Shown here: piece by piece, positions 7,728 through 14,375 of the stretch
Position numbering within the stretch: position 1 is the first letter of the stretch
Layout of the letters: every line of letters starts with the position of its first letter
NCBI GenBank assembly: GCA_038242095.1
Contig: JBBSSJ010000072.1
Location: 1 to 17,058, forward strand
Reading direction: 5' to 3'
Length of the DNA stretch: 17,058 nucleotides
Source: Persicitalea sp038242095
GTDB taxonomy: Bacteria; Bacteroidota; Bacteroidia; Cytophagales; Spirosomataceae
Notes under the pieces: model-generated
The model's database searches: none
What the model was told of the DNA's origin: nothing
The model's input: only the letters and a program-made list of their open reading frames with translations
Program-made: the position numbers and the translations under genes

Positions 7728-8534
7728 CTATCCGTTCACTATTTGCACAAATTCATCCGCCAGCGCCAAATGCGCGTCGTTGCCAGTAAGCTGGTTGAAA
7801 AGCTGCTCTAACGAACCGGAATGTTGCAGTTTCTGTAGCTCCGCGAACGTACCATCCGCTATCACGGCCCCCTCCTTCAACAAAACGATACGGTCGCAAA
7901 TCTTCTCGACCACTTCCATGATATGCGAGCTGTAAAAAAGCGTTTTACCCGCCTGACTAAGCCGTTGCAAAATTTCTTTCAGCAAAATCACCGCATTGGC
8001 ATCCAGACCGGAAAGTGGTTCGTCGAAGAAAATGATATCGGGATTATGAATCATTCCCGAGATGAGTAACACTTTCTGCTTCATCCCTTTGGAGAAAGAG
8101 GACATGCGTTGTTGACGGTTGTCGTACAGCCCAAAGACACGCAGCAACTCAGTGCCTTTGGTCTCAATTTCTCGAGAGTTTTTTTTGTACAAACTACCCA
8201 GGAAACGAAAATACTCCATCGGGCTCAGCGTATCGTACATGACCGCGTTTTCGGGGACATAGCCGATCAGGCGCTTGACTTCCAGGGGCTGTTCCCGCAC
8301 TTCCATGCCCTTCACTTTCACCTCGCCGCCGTAGTCGGTCAGCAAACCCGTCAGTATCTTAATCGTCGTGGACTTCCCCGCGCCATTGGGACCGATGTAC
8401 CCAATAATATGGCCGCGTGATAATTCGCCTATCTCTGATACACTATCGGATTCGACGCGCAGATTGATTCCCTTAAGTACCAGATTCTGGCCGTAGTACT
8501 TAGTGAGGTTGTTGATTTCGATGATGGGCTCCAT
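7728..8534 (-). CDS. ABC transporter ATP-binding protein
   Basis: A 268-residue ATPase subunit. It has Walker A GPNGAGKST (48-56), signature FSKGM (147-151, a variant of LSGGQ seen in ABC-2-type exporters), Walker B IIFFDE (167-172), a D-loop (SGLD) and the switch histidine H204. Two deviations are visible. The strand before Walker A carries an insert of roughly a dozen residues (about 28-40, SDSVSEIGELSRG). The Q-loop position reads YVPENA, with E where Q is usual; both may be normal in this subfamily. ATG 8534 is preferred to the ATG at 8567 because the domain starts at once with EIIIE-type strand residues (MEPIIEINNLTKYYG). It pairs with the permease 4 bases downstream, and the two likely form a homodimeric 2+2 exporter. 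Confidence 0.93.
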   Translation of the reverse strand: MEPIIEINNLTKYYGQNLVLKGINLRVESDSVSEIGELSRGHIIGYIGPNGAGKSTTIKILTGLLTDYGGEVKVKGMEVREQPLEVKRLIGYVPENAVMYDTLSPMEYFRFLGSLYKKNSREIETKGTELLRVFGLYDNRQQRMSSFSKGMKQKVLLISGMIHNPDIIFFDEPLSGLDANAVILLKEILQRLSQAGKTLFYSSHIMEVVEKICDRIVLLKEGAVIADGTFAELQKLQHSGSLEQLFNQLTGNDAHLALADEFVQIVNG

Positions 8535-8588
8535 TGCAGAAAAATCGATTATTCTCGAAAGGATCAAGCTTGGAAAGCGCTGGAATGT

Positions 8589-9998
8589 TTAATGTTCTAA
8601 AATCTCCTGCACGATAGGCTCATCCTGAAATTGGTGGGAGGCGTGCATTTTGGCATCATCCAGCTGGCCTTCCCAGCGGGCGATTACCGTGGTGGACAGG
8701 CAGTTGCCGATCACGTTGACGGAAGTTCGGGCCATGTCCATCAGCTCGTCAATGCCCATAATGAGCAGTACGGGCCATTCGGGTAAGCCAAAATTGGCTA
8801 CCGAACCAAGCAATATTACAAGTGTAGCGCGGGGAATTCCTGCGACACCTTTACTGGTGAGCATGAGCATGAACACCATCGCGATTTGCTGCCCGATGGG
8901 GAAGTGAACGCCCGCCGCCTGGGCAACAAAAATAGTCGCCAGCGACAGGTAAAGCGTTGAGCCGTCGAGGTTGAAGCTGTACCCGGTCGGGATGACGAAC
9001 GAAACAATCTGGCGCGGCACCCCGAAAGCTTCCATTTTCTCCATTGCCTTGGGCAGCGCCGCTTCCGAACTGGTCGTGGCGAAGGCAATTGACACGGGTT
9101 CGGCGATTTGCTTGGCAAATTTAATAATCGGCACCTTTACGATTAAAGCCACCGGCACCAATACCAGCAGAATAAAGGCAATCAAGGCGCAATACAGCGT
9201 GACCAGCAACATCGCCAAATTGCTCAGCACGTCGATGCCCATGTGACCGACAGTTTCGGCAATGGCTGCACCAACGCCGATGGGCGCAAACAGCATCACG
9301 ATATTGGTGAATTTGAACATCACCTCAGCCAGTAGTTCCACGCCCGTAACGAATTTCTTTTTTTGCGCGGCGGGCAACAGGGCCAGGCTTATCCCAAAAA
9401 TGACGGCGAATACCACTACCTGCAATACCTCGCCGTTGTAGATCGACTTCGCCAGGTTCTCAGGAAAAACGTGAACGATAATTTCCTGCCAGGTTTGCGG
9501 CTCAACCTTCGGTAGATTACCTACAAAGTCCGCCGGGGCAATGATCCCCGCGCCGGGCTCGAACCAGTTGGCAAAAAACAAACCGATGAATAACGCTACG
9601 GTCGTCACGACTTCAAAGTACACCAGCGATTTCCAGCCCATGCGTCCCACCTGTTTCAGGTCGGAATGGCCGGCAATGCCCGCCACGAGCGTGGCAAAGA
9701 GCAACGGCGCAATGATCGTTTTGATCATTTTCAGGAAAATCTCCCGCAGGAAATGCAGTTTGATGGCTGTTTCCGGAAAATCATATCCAATTTCCACACC
9801 GATCACCATGGCAACCAAGATGGAGGTCGTCAGGTTGCGCTTAACGAAAGCGTAGGCCAGCAATCCGGCCATCGCCAACCAGCGGAGTGTAAGCAATACC
9901 GCCTCCGGAATGGCGATTAAGTCGTAATGGTTGAGGACTGTAGCAATAGCCGCTACCGTCACAAGACCAAAATTGAGTAGAGTAATGTTTTTCTTCAT
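8589..9998 (-). CDS. Dicarboxylate/amino acid:cation symporter, DctA/GltP-like
   Basis: A 469-residue inner-membrane importer of the DAACS (SLC1/GltP/DctA) family for C4-dicarboxylates or acidic amino acids. Core features are hairpin 1 with TTSSEAALP (308-316), the TM7 motif NLDGST (343-348, the NMDGT position), hairpin 2 with TSKGVAGIP (381-389), and TM8 with D421, R424, N428 and N432. R424 matches the substrate-carboxylate arginine of GltPh. The position of the GltPh sodium-site residue D405 is N432, as in E. coli DctA, which favours a DctA-like character and possibly different ion coupling. About 50 extra N-terminal residues (two hydrophobic segments, about 7-28 and 33-52) precede the usual first helix. 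It is transcribed towards the ABC genes, 54 bases upstream of the ATPase start, so partial cotranscription is possible. Confidence 0.92.
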   Translation of the reverse strand: MKKNITLLNFGLVTVAAIATVLNHYDLIAIPEAVLLTLRWLAMAGLLAYAFVKRNLTTSILVAMVIGVEIGYDFPETAIKLHFLREIFLKMIKTIIAPLLFATLVAGIAGHSDLKQVGRMGWKSLVYFEVVTTVALFIGLFFANWFEPGAGIIAPADFVGNLPKVEPQTWQEIIVHVFPENLAKSIYNGEVLQVVVFAVIFGISLALLPAAQKKKFVTGVELLAEVMFKFTNIVMLFAPIGVGAAIAETVGHMGIDVLSNLAMLLVTLYCALIAFILLVLVPVALIVKVPIIKFAKQIAEPVSIAFATTSSEAALPKAMEKMEAFGVPRQIVSFVIPTGYSFNLDGSTLYLSLATIFVAQAAGVHFPIGQQIAMVFMLMLTSKGVAGIPRATLVILLGSVANFGLPEWPVLLIMGIDELMDMARTSVNVIGNCLSTTVIARWEGQLDDAKMHASHQFQDEPIVQEILEH

Positions 9999-10295
9999 GC
10001 AGTTGTTTTAGTAGAACCTTTGGTAAATCCGGGGTAAACTTAGTGAAAAACACTATATTCACTGCGTTGGCGGAATGAATCGTGATTTTTTTTATTTTCT
10101 GATGAAGTATATACCTTAGTCAGGTTGAGCGAGGCCATTTTTTGAGTGCGCAATCATACCAATGTCAAAGTATGACTTAACAGAATAAAAAAGCGCAGCC
10201 TTTTTATTGAAATTTGGTATTTTTGAAGCAATTTAGTATTGCTTACATCCAGTCTACACCAACTAGACTCGGAGTTGGCCTTAACAAGAACAAAT
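9999..10295. promoter_or_regulatory. Divergent intergenic region between symporter and two-gene cassette
   Basis: This stretch has no gene I can support. It contains an inverted repeat AGTGAA-N10-TTCACT (10042-10063), touching a weak minus-strand -7-like box TAAGTTTA (10035-10042) for the symporter. It also has a short GTCA-N5-TGAC repeat (10164-10176), an AT-rich imperfect palindrome (10184-10211), and an exact plus-strand TAnnTTTG box (10218-10225) about 70 bases before the cassette start. The roles are inferred from position only. Confidence 0.5.
10218..10225 (+). promoter_or_regulatory. Putative -7 promoter box of the two-gene cassette
   Basis: TATTTTTG fits TAnnTTTG exactly and would give a leader of about 65 bases to ATG 10296. 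No matching -33 TTTG is seen at the right distance, so the promoter is weakly supported. Confidence 0.45.
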
Positions 10296-10556
10296 ATGGC
10301 AACTAACAGTGGGAGTAATTCGAGAAAGGGCTCGGTAAAAAATAGGACGCAAGTATATAACCCGTCGACGGGCCACTACGTAAAGCGTGATACTGAGACC
10401 GGAAGATTCATTGACGTCAAATCAGATGGAAAACCGTTCAAAGGCATTCGTAGAGAGGCAATTACGATTAAGCCTAATCCAAACGTAAAGAAAGAAACAG
10501 CCAGAAAGGCGGAGAGTGCTGTAATCAAGATAAAGAACAGCCGAAAGCGCGCCTGA
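10296..10556 (+). CDS. Small highly basic protein, first gene of a coupled two-gene cassette
   Basis: An 86-residue protein that I do not recognise as a named family. It has 22 lysines and arginines against 7 acidic residues and no hydrophobic segment, so binding to nucleic acid or to an acidic partner is plausible but unproven. The middle shows a compact patterned region: NRTQVYNPSTGHYVKRD, then TGRFIDVK, then DGKPFKGIRRE (about residues 16-55). The rest is a lysine-rich tail. ATG 10296 is preferred to the upstream in-frame start at 10239, which would add a stretch overlapping the leader just after the -7 box and lacks this pattern. The stop codon shares its last base with the start of the next gene (TGATG at 10554-10558), which implies translational coupling and a joint function. 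Confidence 0.72.
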   Translation: MATNSGSNSRKGSVKNRTQVYNPSTGHYVKRDTETGRFIDVKSDGKPFKGIRREAITIKPNPNVKKETARKAESAVIKIKNSRKRA

Positions 10557-11170
10557 TGAAGCAACACATCGATTATGATAGAAACGTATTTATCAACTGC
10601 CCGTTTGACGGTGAATATGAAGACCTTTTCAATGCCATATTATTCGCGGTTCACAGATGCGGTTTCATACTTCGATGCGCCAAAGAATACGAAGACTCTT
10701 CAAGCATAAGAATCCAAGGCATCGTGCAGCTTATTCGTGAAAGCAAATATTCGATTCACGATTTGTCCAGAGTTACTTTGGATCGAACGGCGAGTCTGCC
10801 AAGATTCAATATGCCATTAGAGTTGGGAATTTGTATCGGAGCCATCGAATATGGTACTAAAAGGCAGAAAGCGAACCAGTATTTGATTCTTGAAAGCGAG
10901 AAATTTAGGTTCAAGCAATTTATTTCTGATCTATCCGGGCAAGACATAAGGGATCACGAAAACTCAGTTGAGGGAGCCATTAAGATAATTAGAAACTGGC
11001 TGACTAGCAAAACTCCCGAAAACGTCCCCAGTGCCAGTATTATTCATGGCGAATATTTAACCTTTACAGAGAACCTACCTTTGCTTTGCGCAGAAAACGA
11101 CTGGGTGCCAGATGAATTAACCTTTGGAGAATATTCCACGCTGGTAACAAGTTGGCTAACTTTGGAATAA
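10556..11170 (+). CDS. TIR/nucleoside-deoxyribosyltransferase-like Rossmannoid protein, function unknown
   Basis: A 204-residue soluble protein. The pattern suggests a flavodoxin-like alpha/beta fold: strand VFINCPFD (about 10-17), helix YEDLFNAILFAVHRCGF, strand ILRCAKEYED, then SSSIRIQGIVQLIRESKYSIHDLSR. Next comes a helix opened by RFNMPLELGICIGA (about 83-96), strand QYLILESE, and a helical end with AIKIIRNWL. A strand-end serine/aspartate segment followed by a helix carrying E in an ELG context is how TIR-like and nucleoside 2-deoxyribosyltransferase-like enzymes place their catalytic glutamate. An NAD- or nucleotide-cleaving activity is therefore a reasonable hypothesis, not a demonstrated one. 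The start overlaps the stop of the small basic gene by one base. It ends 36 bases before the convergent acidic amino acid symporter. Base composition looks more AT-rich than in the neighbours. Confidence 0.8.
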   Translation: MKQHIDYDRNVFINCPFDGEYEDLFNAILFAVHRCGFILRCAKEYEDSSSIRIQGIVQLIRESKYSIHDLSRVTLDRTASLPRFNMPLELGICIGAIEYGTKRQKANQYLILESEKFRFKQFISDLSGQDIRDHENSVEGAIKIIRNWLTSKTPENVPSASIIHGEYLTFTENLPLLCAENDWVPDELTFGEYSTLVTSWLTLE

Positions 11171-11206
11171 GTAAAAAACATCTGATTTGATTACCTCAGC
11201 AAATAG

Positions 11207-12526
11207 TCATTTCTGAACATCATTCTCCGCCAAGTGATCGTCCCAATCTTTCACCTTCGGCCCGGTCAGTTTCCCTAAGCTTTTCCCGACTAAAATCGCC
11301 ACCGTGGCGTCGCTGGTGACGTTTACTACGGTGCGGCACATGTCGAGTGGGCGGTCCACAGCGAAGATAAGAGCGATGCCCGCCGGGTTGACGCCGATAG
11401 ATTCCAGCACGATGACCAGCATCAGAATGCCCGCTCCCGGCACGGCCGCCGAGCCGATGGACGCCAAGGTGGCTGTCAGGACGATGGTGAGCTGCTGCCC
11501 AATAGTAAGGTCATCACCAAAAGCCTGGGCGATGAACACCGCCGCCACGGCCTGGTAAAGACTGGTACCATCCATGTTGATGGTTGCACCCACAGGCAGC
11601 ACGAATGAGACGACTTCCTTGTCCACCCCAATGTGTTCCTCGACGCGCTCCATCGTAATGGGCAGCGTGGCGGCACTGGAACTGGTCGAGAAGGCTAGTA
11701 GTTGCGCCGGGGCCATGCCCCGGAAGAAATCGCCGTACTTGATTCCGGCAAAGATTTTCACCAAAGTAGGGTAAAAAGCAAAAATCAGAATCGCTAATCC
11801 AAATAGGACCGTAAGCGCGTAGGCTCCGAGTGCTTTGAACACGTCGGGCGAAGGCGATTCCACTACCAGCGCCGCCAGCAGCGCGAACACGCCGTAGGGG
11901 GCGGCCAGCATGATGAGGTCGATCATTTTTAGTACCACCTCGTTTACCCCGTCGAAAAACCTCTTGACAGTTTCCGATTTGTCGGCAGGAATGAGGATAA
12001 GGCCGATGCCAAAGAAAACGACGAAGAAAATGACTTGCAGCATATTGCCGTTGTTGGCGGCAGCGCCGATAATATTGTCAGGTACCACGTCAACCAATGC
12101 GCTTAGAGGCCCCTTATTTTGGTTCGCAACGGCTTTTCCTACATTCTCTTCGGCACTCACGCCAAAACTCGCCATGAGGTCAATGCGCGTGGCTGCTTCG
12201 ATGAAGCTTCCCGGCTGCACTACGTTGACGATCAGCAAGCCGAGTGACACGGCAATCAAGGTACTTATGATGTAAAGCCCCAGGGTCCGGGTGCCCAGCC
12301 GCGAAAGTTGCCGGATGTCGTCCAGATCGGACACGCCCTTGATGAGCGAGGCCACGATCAGCGGAATGGCGATGAGTTTCAGCAGATTGATGAAAATGGT
12401 ACCCCAGGGCTTAATCCAGTCCACCACGAAATCACTACCCCAATCGAAGCGCGAAAAAATATAGCCAGCCAGAATACCGGCCGCCATGCCGATCAGGATT
12501 TGCCAATGTAGTGCGAGTTTCTTCAA
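11207..12526 (-). CDS. Glutamate/aspartate:cation symporter, GltPh-like (DAACS family)
   Basis: A 439-residue inner-membrane importer with all core elements of the SLC1 fold and a standard N-terminus (MKKLALHWQILIGMAAGILAG). It has hairpin 1 STSSSAATLP (280-289), TM7 NMDGT (317-321), hairpin 2 IGSAAVPGAG (357-366), and TM8 with D395, R398, N402 and D406. R398 is the residue that binds the side-chain carboxylate of glutamate or aspartate, and D406 is the sodium-site aspartate of GltPh, so sodium-coupled acidic amino acid uptake is the best call. It differs at that site from the paralog at 8589-9998. The gene lies 166 bases downstream of the C45 hydrolase on the same strand, but a promoter box (12573-12580) and an inverted repeat (12613-12650) in the gap suggest separate control. 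Confidence 0.93.
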   Translation of the reverse strand: MKKLALHWQILIGMAAGILAGYIFSRFDWGSDFVVDWIKPWGTIFINLLKLIAIPLIVASLIKGVSDLDDIRQLSRLGTRTLGLYIISTLIAVSLGLLIVNVVQPGSFIEAATRIDLMASFGVSAEENVGKAVANQNKGPLSALVDVVPDNIIGAAANNGNMLQVIFFVVFFGIGLILIPADKSETVKRFFDGVNEVVLKMIDLIMLAAPYGVFALLAALVVESPSPDVFKALGAYALTVLFGLAILIFAFYPTLVKIFAGIKYGDFFRGMAPAQLLAFSTSSSAATLPITMERVEEHIGVDKEVVSFVLPVGATINMDGTSLYQAVAAVFIAQAFGDDLTIGQQLTIVLTATLASIGSAAVPGAGILMLVIVLESIGVNPAGIALIFAVDRPLDMCRTVVNVTSDATVAILVGKSLGKLTGPKVKDWDDHLAENDVQK

Positions 12527-12572
12527 GAGTTGAAAGTGGAGAGTTAAAAATGAGGGTCATGCGAAATTTCAC

Positions 12573-12580
12573 CAAAACTA
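12573..12580 (-). promoter_or_regulatory. Putative -7 promoter box of the acidic amino acid symporter
   Basis: On the minus strand the box reads TAGTTTTG, an exact TAnnTTTG. It would place the transcript start about 40 bases before ATG 12526. A good -33 TTTG is not seen at 17-20 bases, which fits a promoter needing an activator. Confidence 0.5.
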
Positions 12581-12612
12581 ATTTGGCTCTTGAACACATA
12601 ATCTCTCAAACA

Positions 12613-12650
12613 TCGTAATACAAAGCATCAAAACCAACTTTGTATTACGA
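12613..12650. repeat. 13-bp perfect inverted repeat with 12-base loop
   Basis: The left arm TCGTAATACAAAG (12613-12625) and the right arm CTTTGTATTACGA (12638-12650) are exact reverse complements. The element lies about 30-70 bases upstream of the probable symporter -7 box and 43 bases downstream of the C45 gene stop. It is not GC-rich and has no T-run after it on the minus strand, so a regulator-binding site is a better reading than a standard terminator. A terminator or RNA-processing hairpin cannot be excluded. Confidence 0.7.
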
Positions 12651-12692
12651 GGGCATTTACCTTTCCTCCCTTTATCCTTTCCCCCCTCCTCC

Positions 12693-13943
12693 TTATTCTT
12701 CCCATAAATCCGCCAGCATCTCCCAAGGAATTTGTCCGCGCTTTTTGGTTTCGGAGGTGAAGAGTTCCAGCAGGCGGGTAAGTTCCTGATCGTCGGTTTT
12801 GCCCGAGGCGTTGAGGACAGCTTGCGCCACATTTTTAGCCATGATAGCCGGATCGCCGGTAGCCCAGGCTTGGCCATACTGCGTCCAGAATTCGTCGGTC
12901 GCAGTCGGGGCGTAAGCGGGTATTTCCTGCGTCTTCCCTTCGGCGGGCGTACCGACGGGCATCGCTGGTGCTTTCTCGGAATAATGGACGGAGGTAATTC
13001 CTTCCTGGAAATTATCGAAGGTTTGCCGCAGGGTTTGTCCCGGCCAGCGGAGTTCCATCGCGCCTTCGGTAGGGCGGTAGACAGCAGTATAGATCGTGCC
13101 GAAGCCCTCGTTGAAGCGGCGGGCGTAGAGCGGCGAGTGCAGGAAAGTCTGCACGGTGGTTTCCGCGTCGGGCTTGGTGATTTTCAGTAGCTCCAGCAAA
13201 AATCTTTCCCGTTCAACGGTCTTGGAAAAGCTGGCGTGTTCGGGCCAATCGACTTCGCCCTGATGGTTGGTGGAAACGAGAGCATCGGTCACAACTGCCG
13301 CATGGTCGGGGGAAATTCGCAGCATTTTGTGGTCGCCGCTCCGGTCCAGCACCATAATATTGTAAGCCATGTGCGAGGGAATGCGCACCAGCGCGTCGAC
13401 GGCCTCCTCGACATTGCTACAAAATTCCAGCACATAGCGCAGGATGAACGGAATACCGAAGCCTTTTCCCACCACTTTGCGTCCCCCGAAAGTAAGCGAA
13501 GCCACCAATCCGTCTTCATTGATCCCATCCACCACGCCCGCCAGGCAGTCACCCGTTGCCATAACCTGCTTGCCATTCCAGGCACTGCGAAGGATCGTGC
13601 CTTCGCTGAGGTTGGGGTGATAATCGTAATTGCGGACGAGTTGCGGCGGATTTTGCGTCACCACCTGCGAGCAACCCGAAATGTAGGCAGGCGGTTGCCA
13701 GCCCGTCAGAAAGCGCGCTGCGACAGGATCATTACCCGCCAGTTCGCACAAGCGACGGTAGGTAGGCATTAGTTCGGGCATGTAGCGTTCCAGTTCGGTT
13801 ACCGAGGTAGCCAGGTCGGGATGACGAGCCGCGCCTTTCGACTCAAACCAGGCTCGGTAGGCAGGCCAGTGGAGGTTAAACAATTTTTGCCATTTTGGGC
13901 CGGGGGTGGATTCGGAAATAGAATTAAAATCGAGATTCAGCAT
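12693..13943 (-). CDS. C45-family autoproteolytic acyltransferase/hydrolase (penicillin N-acyltransferase-like)
   Basis: A 416-residue Ntn-hydrolase-fold protein of the acyl-CoA:6-aminopenicillanate acyltransferase/C45 type. Members cleave themselves before a cysteine that then becomes the N-terminal nucleophile, and they cut or form amide bonds in N-acylated substrates. The predicted cleavage point is G90-C91 in AYISGCSQVV, followed by the family-typical LVRNYDYHP (102-110), then GVVDGINEDGLVASLTFGGR (about 136-155) and MVLDRSGDHKMLRISP. Roughly 90 residues precede the nucleophile and would be the propeptide or small subunit. No signal peptide is visible, so it is probably cytoplasmic. Homologs act on N-acyl amino acids, ceramide-like or beta-lactam-like amides; the substrate here is unknown. 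It is divergent from the aminotransferase-amidase genes and upstream of the acidic amino acid symporter. Confidence 0.87.
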   Translation of the reverse strand: MLNLDFNSISESTPGPKWQKLFNLHWPAYRAWFESKGAARHPDLATSVTELERYMPELMPTYRRLCELAGNDPVAARFLTGWQPPAYISGCSQVVTQNPPQLVRNYDYHPNLSEGTILRSAWNGKQVMATGDCLAGVVDGINEDGLVASLTFGGRKVVGKGFGIPFILRYVLEFCSNVEEAVDALVRIPSHMAYNIMVLDRSGDHKMLRISPDHAAVVTDALVSTNHQGEVDWPEHASFSKTVERERFLLELLKITKPDAETTVQTFLHSPLYARRFNEGFGTIYTAVYRPTEGAMELRWPGQTLRQTFDNFQEGITSVHYSEKAPAMPVGTPAEGKTQEIPAYAPTATDEFWTQYGQAWATGDPAIMAKNVAQAVLNASGKTDDQELTRLLELFTSETKKRGQIPWEMLADLWEE

Positions 13944-14038
13944 AAAATATTTTAGAAAAGATCAAAAAAGGCGCAAAAACAGAACGTTTTGTGGAAAGCT
14001 TAGTTCAAACCAAATTTTCTTTTGTCGCGAATTTTCAC

Positions 14039-14046
14039 TATATTTG
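14039..14046 (+). promoter_or_regulatory. Putative -7 promoter box upstream of the aminotransferase operon
   Basis: TATATTTG fits TAnnTTTG exactly, with a TTTG at 14021-14024. The spacing of 14 bases is shorter than usual, so support is moderate. Confidence 0.45.
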
Positions 14047-14178
14047 AGAAAAGCAGTCAAGATTTACAGAGATTTTTATGCACAAAGCGTCCTATATAAT
14101 AGCCATATTCCCTACAACCGCTCTGCTCTCCAACCAAAAGTTCCTCGGCCGAGGTAGCTGCTCTTAGCTCCTCCCATT

Positions 14179-14216
14179 ATTCTCAATCGTTTTATTTCGA
14201 GTAAAACTTTGAGAAT
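14179..14216 (+). repeat. AT-rich hairpin in the aminotransferase leader
   Basis: The outer arms ATTCTCAA (14179-14186) and TTGAGAAT (14209-14216) pair perfectly. After a small asymmetric bulge, the inner arms GTTTTA (14189-14194) and TAAAAC (14202-14207) also pair, leaving a loop of 7 bases. A T-rich stretch (TATTTTG) follows on the plus strand, so a weak terminator or attenuator is possible. Confidence 0.5.
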
Positions 14217-14347
14217 TATTTTGACCTCAAACAATAAGCTTCCCGAGGTCCTTTGAAACGCTACTTATTTAAAAAAAAAGTCGATTGAAATTCTGTCCGG
14301 GAATTGCGAAAACTCCTTTGCCTGGAAGCAAAAGCAATTGACTAAAA

Positions 14348-14375
14348 ACCTAAAACCTAACAACCTAATACCTAA
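14348..14375 (+). repeat. Four ACCTAA repeats abutting the aminotransferase start codon
   Basis: ACCTAA occurs at 14348, 14355, 14363 and 14370, spaced 7-8 bases apart; the last copy ends exactly at the base before ATG 14376. There is no Shine-Dalgarno sequence. The array may set translation initiation or bind a protein; it may also be a chance or lineage-typical leader sequence. Confidence 0.6.

Larger units (their letters stand above)
13944..14375. promoter_or_regulatory. Divergent 432-base intergenic leader between C45 hydrolase and aminotransferase
   Basis: No credible gene is seen; the open frames here lack plausible coding character. Visible elements on the plus side are an exact TAnnTTTG box (14039-14046) with a TTTG 14 bases upstream, a GC palindrome CCTCGGCCGAGG (14143-14154), a long AT-rich hairpin (14179-14216), and four ACCTAA repeats (14348-14375) running up to the aminotransferase ATG. 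If the box is used, the leader is over 300 bases long, which is unusual and suggests RNA-level control. No minus-strand promoter for the C45 gene was clear. Confidence 0.55.

Noticed and set aside
10184..10211. AT-rich palindrome with T-run upstream of the cassette
   Set aside because: It could resemble a terminator, but it lies between divergent gene starts with no gene ending there; it also has a mismatch.
12655..12692. Polypyrimidine tract after the C45 gene (purine-rich on the coding strand)
   Set aside because: It is interrupted by A bases and has no mirror symmetry strong enough to claim triplex or regulatory DNA.
12732..13772. Long plus-strand open frames opposite the C45 gene
   Set aside because: They are antisense shadows of a GC-rich gene with clear C45 motifs on the minus strand.
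13943..13954. Palindrome TAAAATATTTTA at the C45 start
   Set aside because: Low-complexity AT sequence overlapping the start codon; expected by chance.
13906..14157. Open frame on the plus strand in the intergenic region before the aminotransferase
   Set aside because: It overlaps the start of the C45 gene, spans the promoter-like region and has no recognisable protein pattern.
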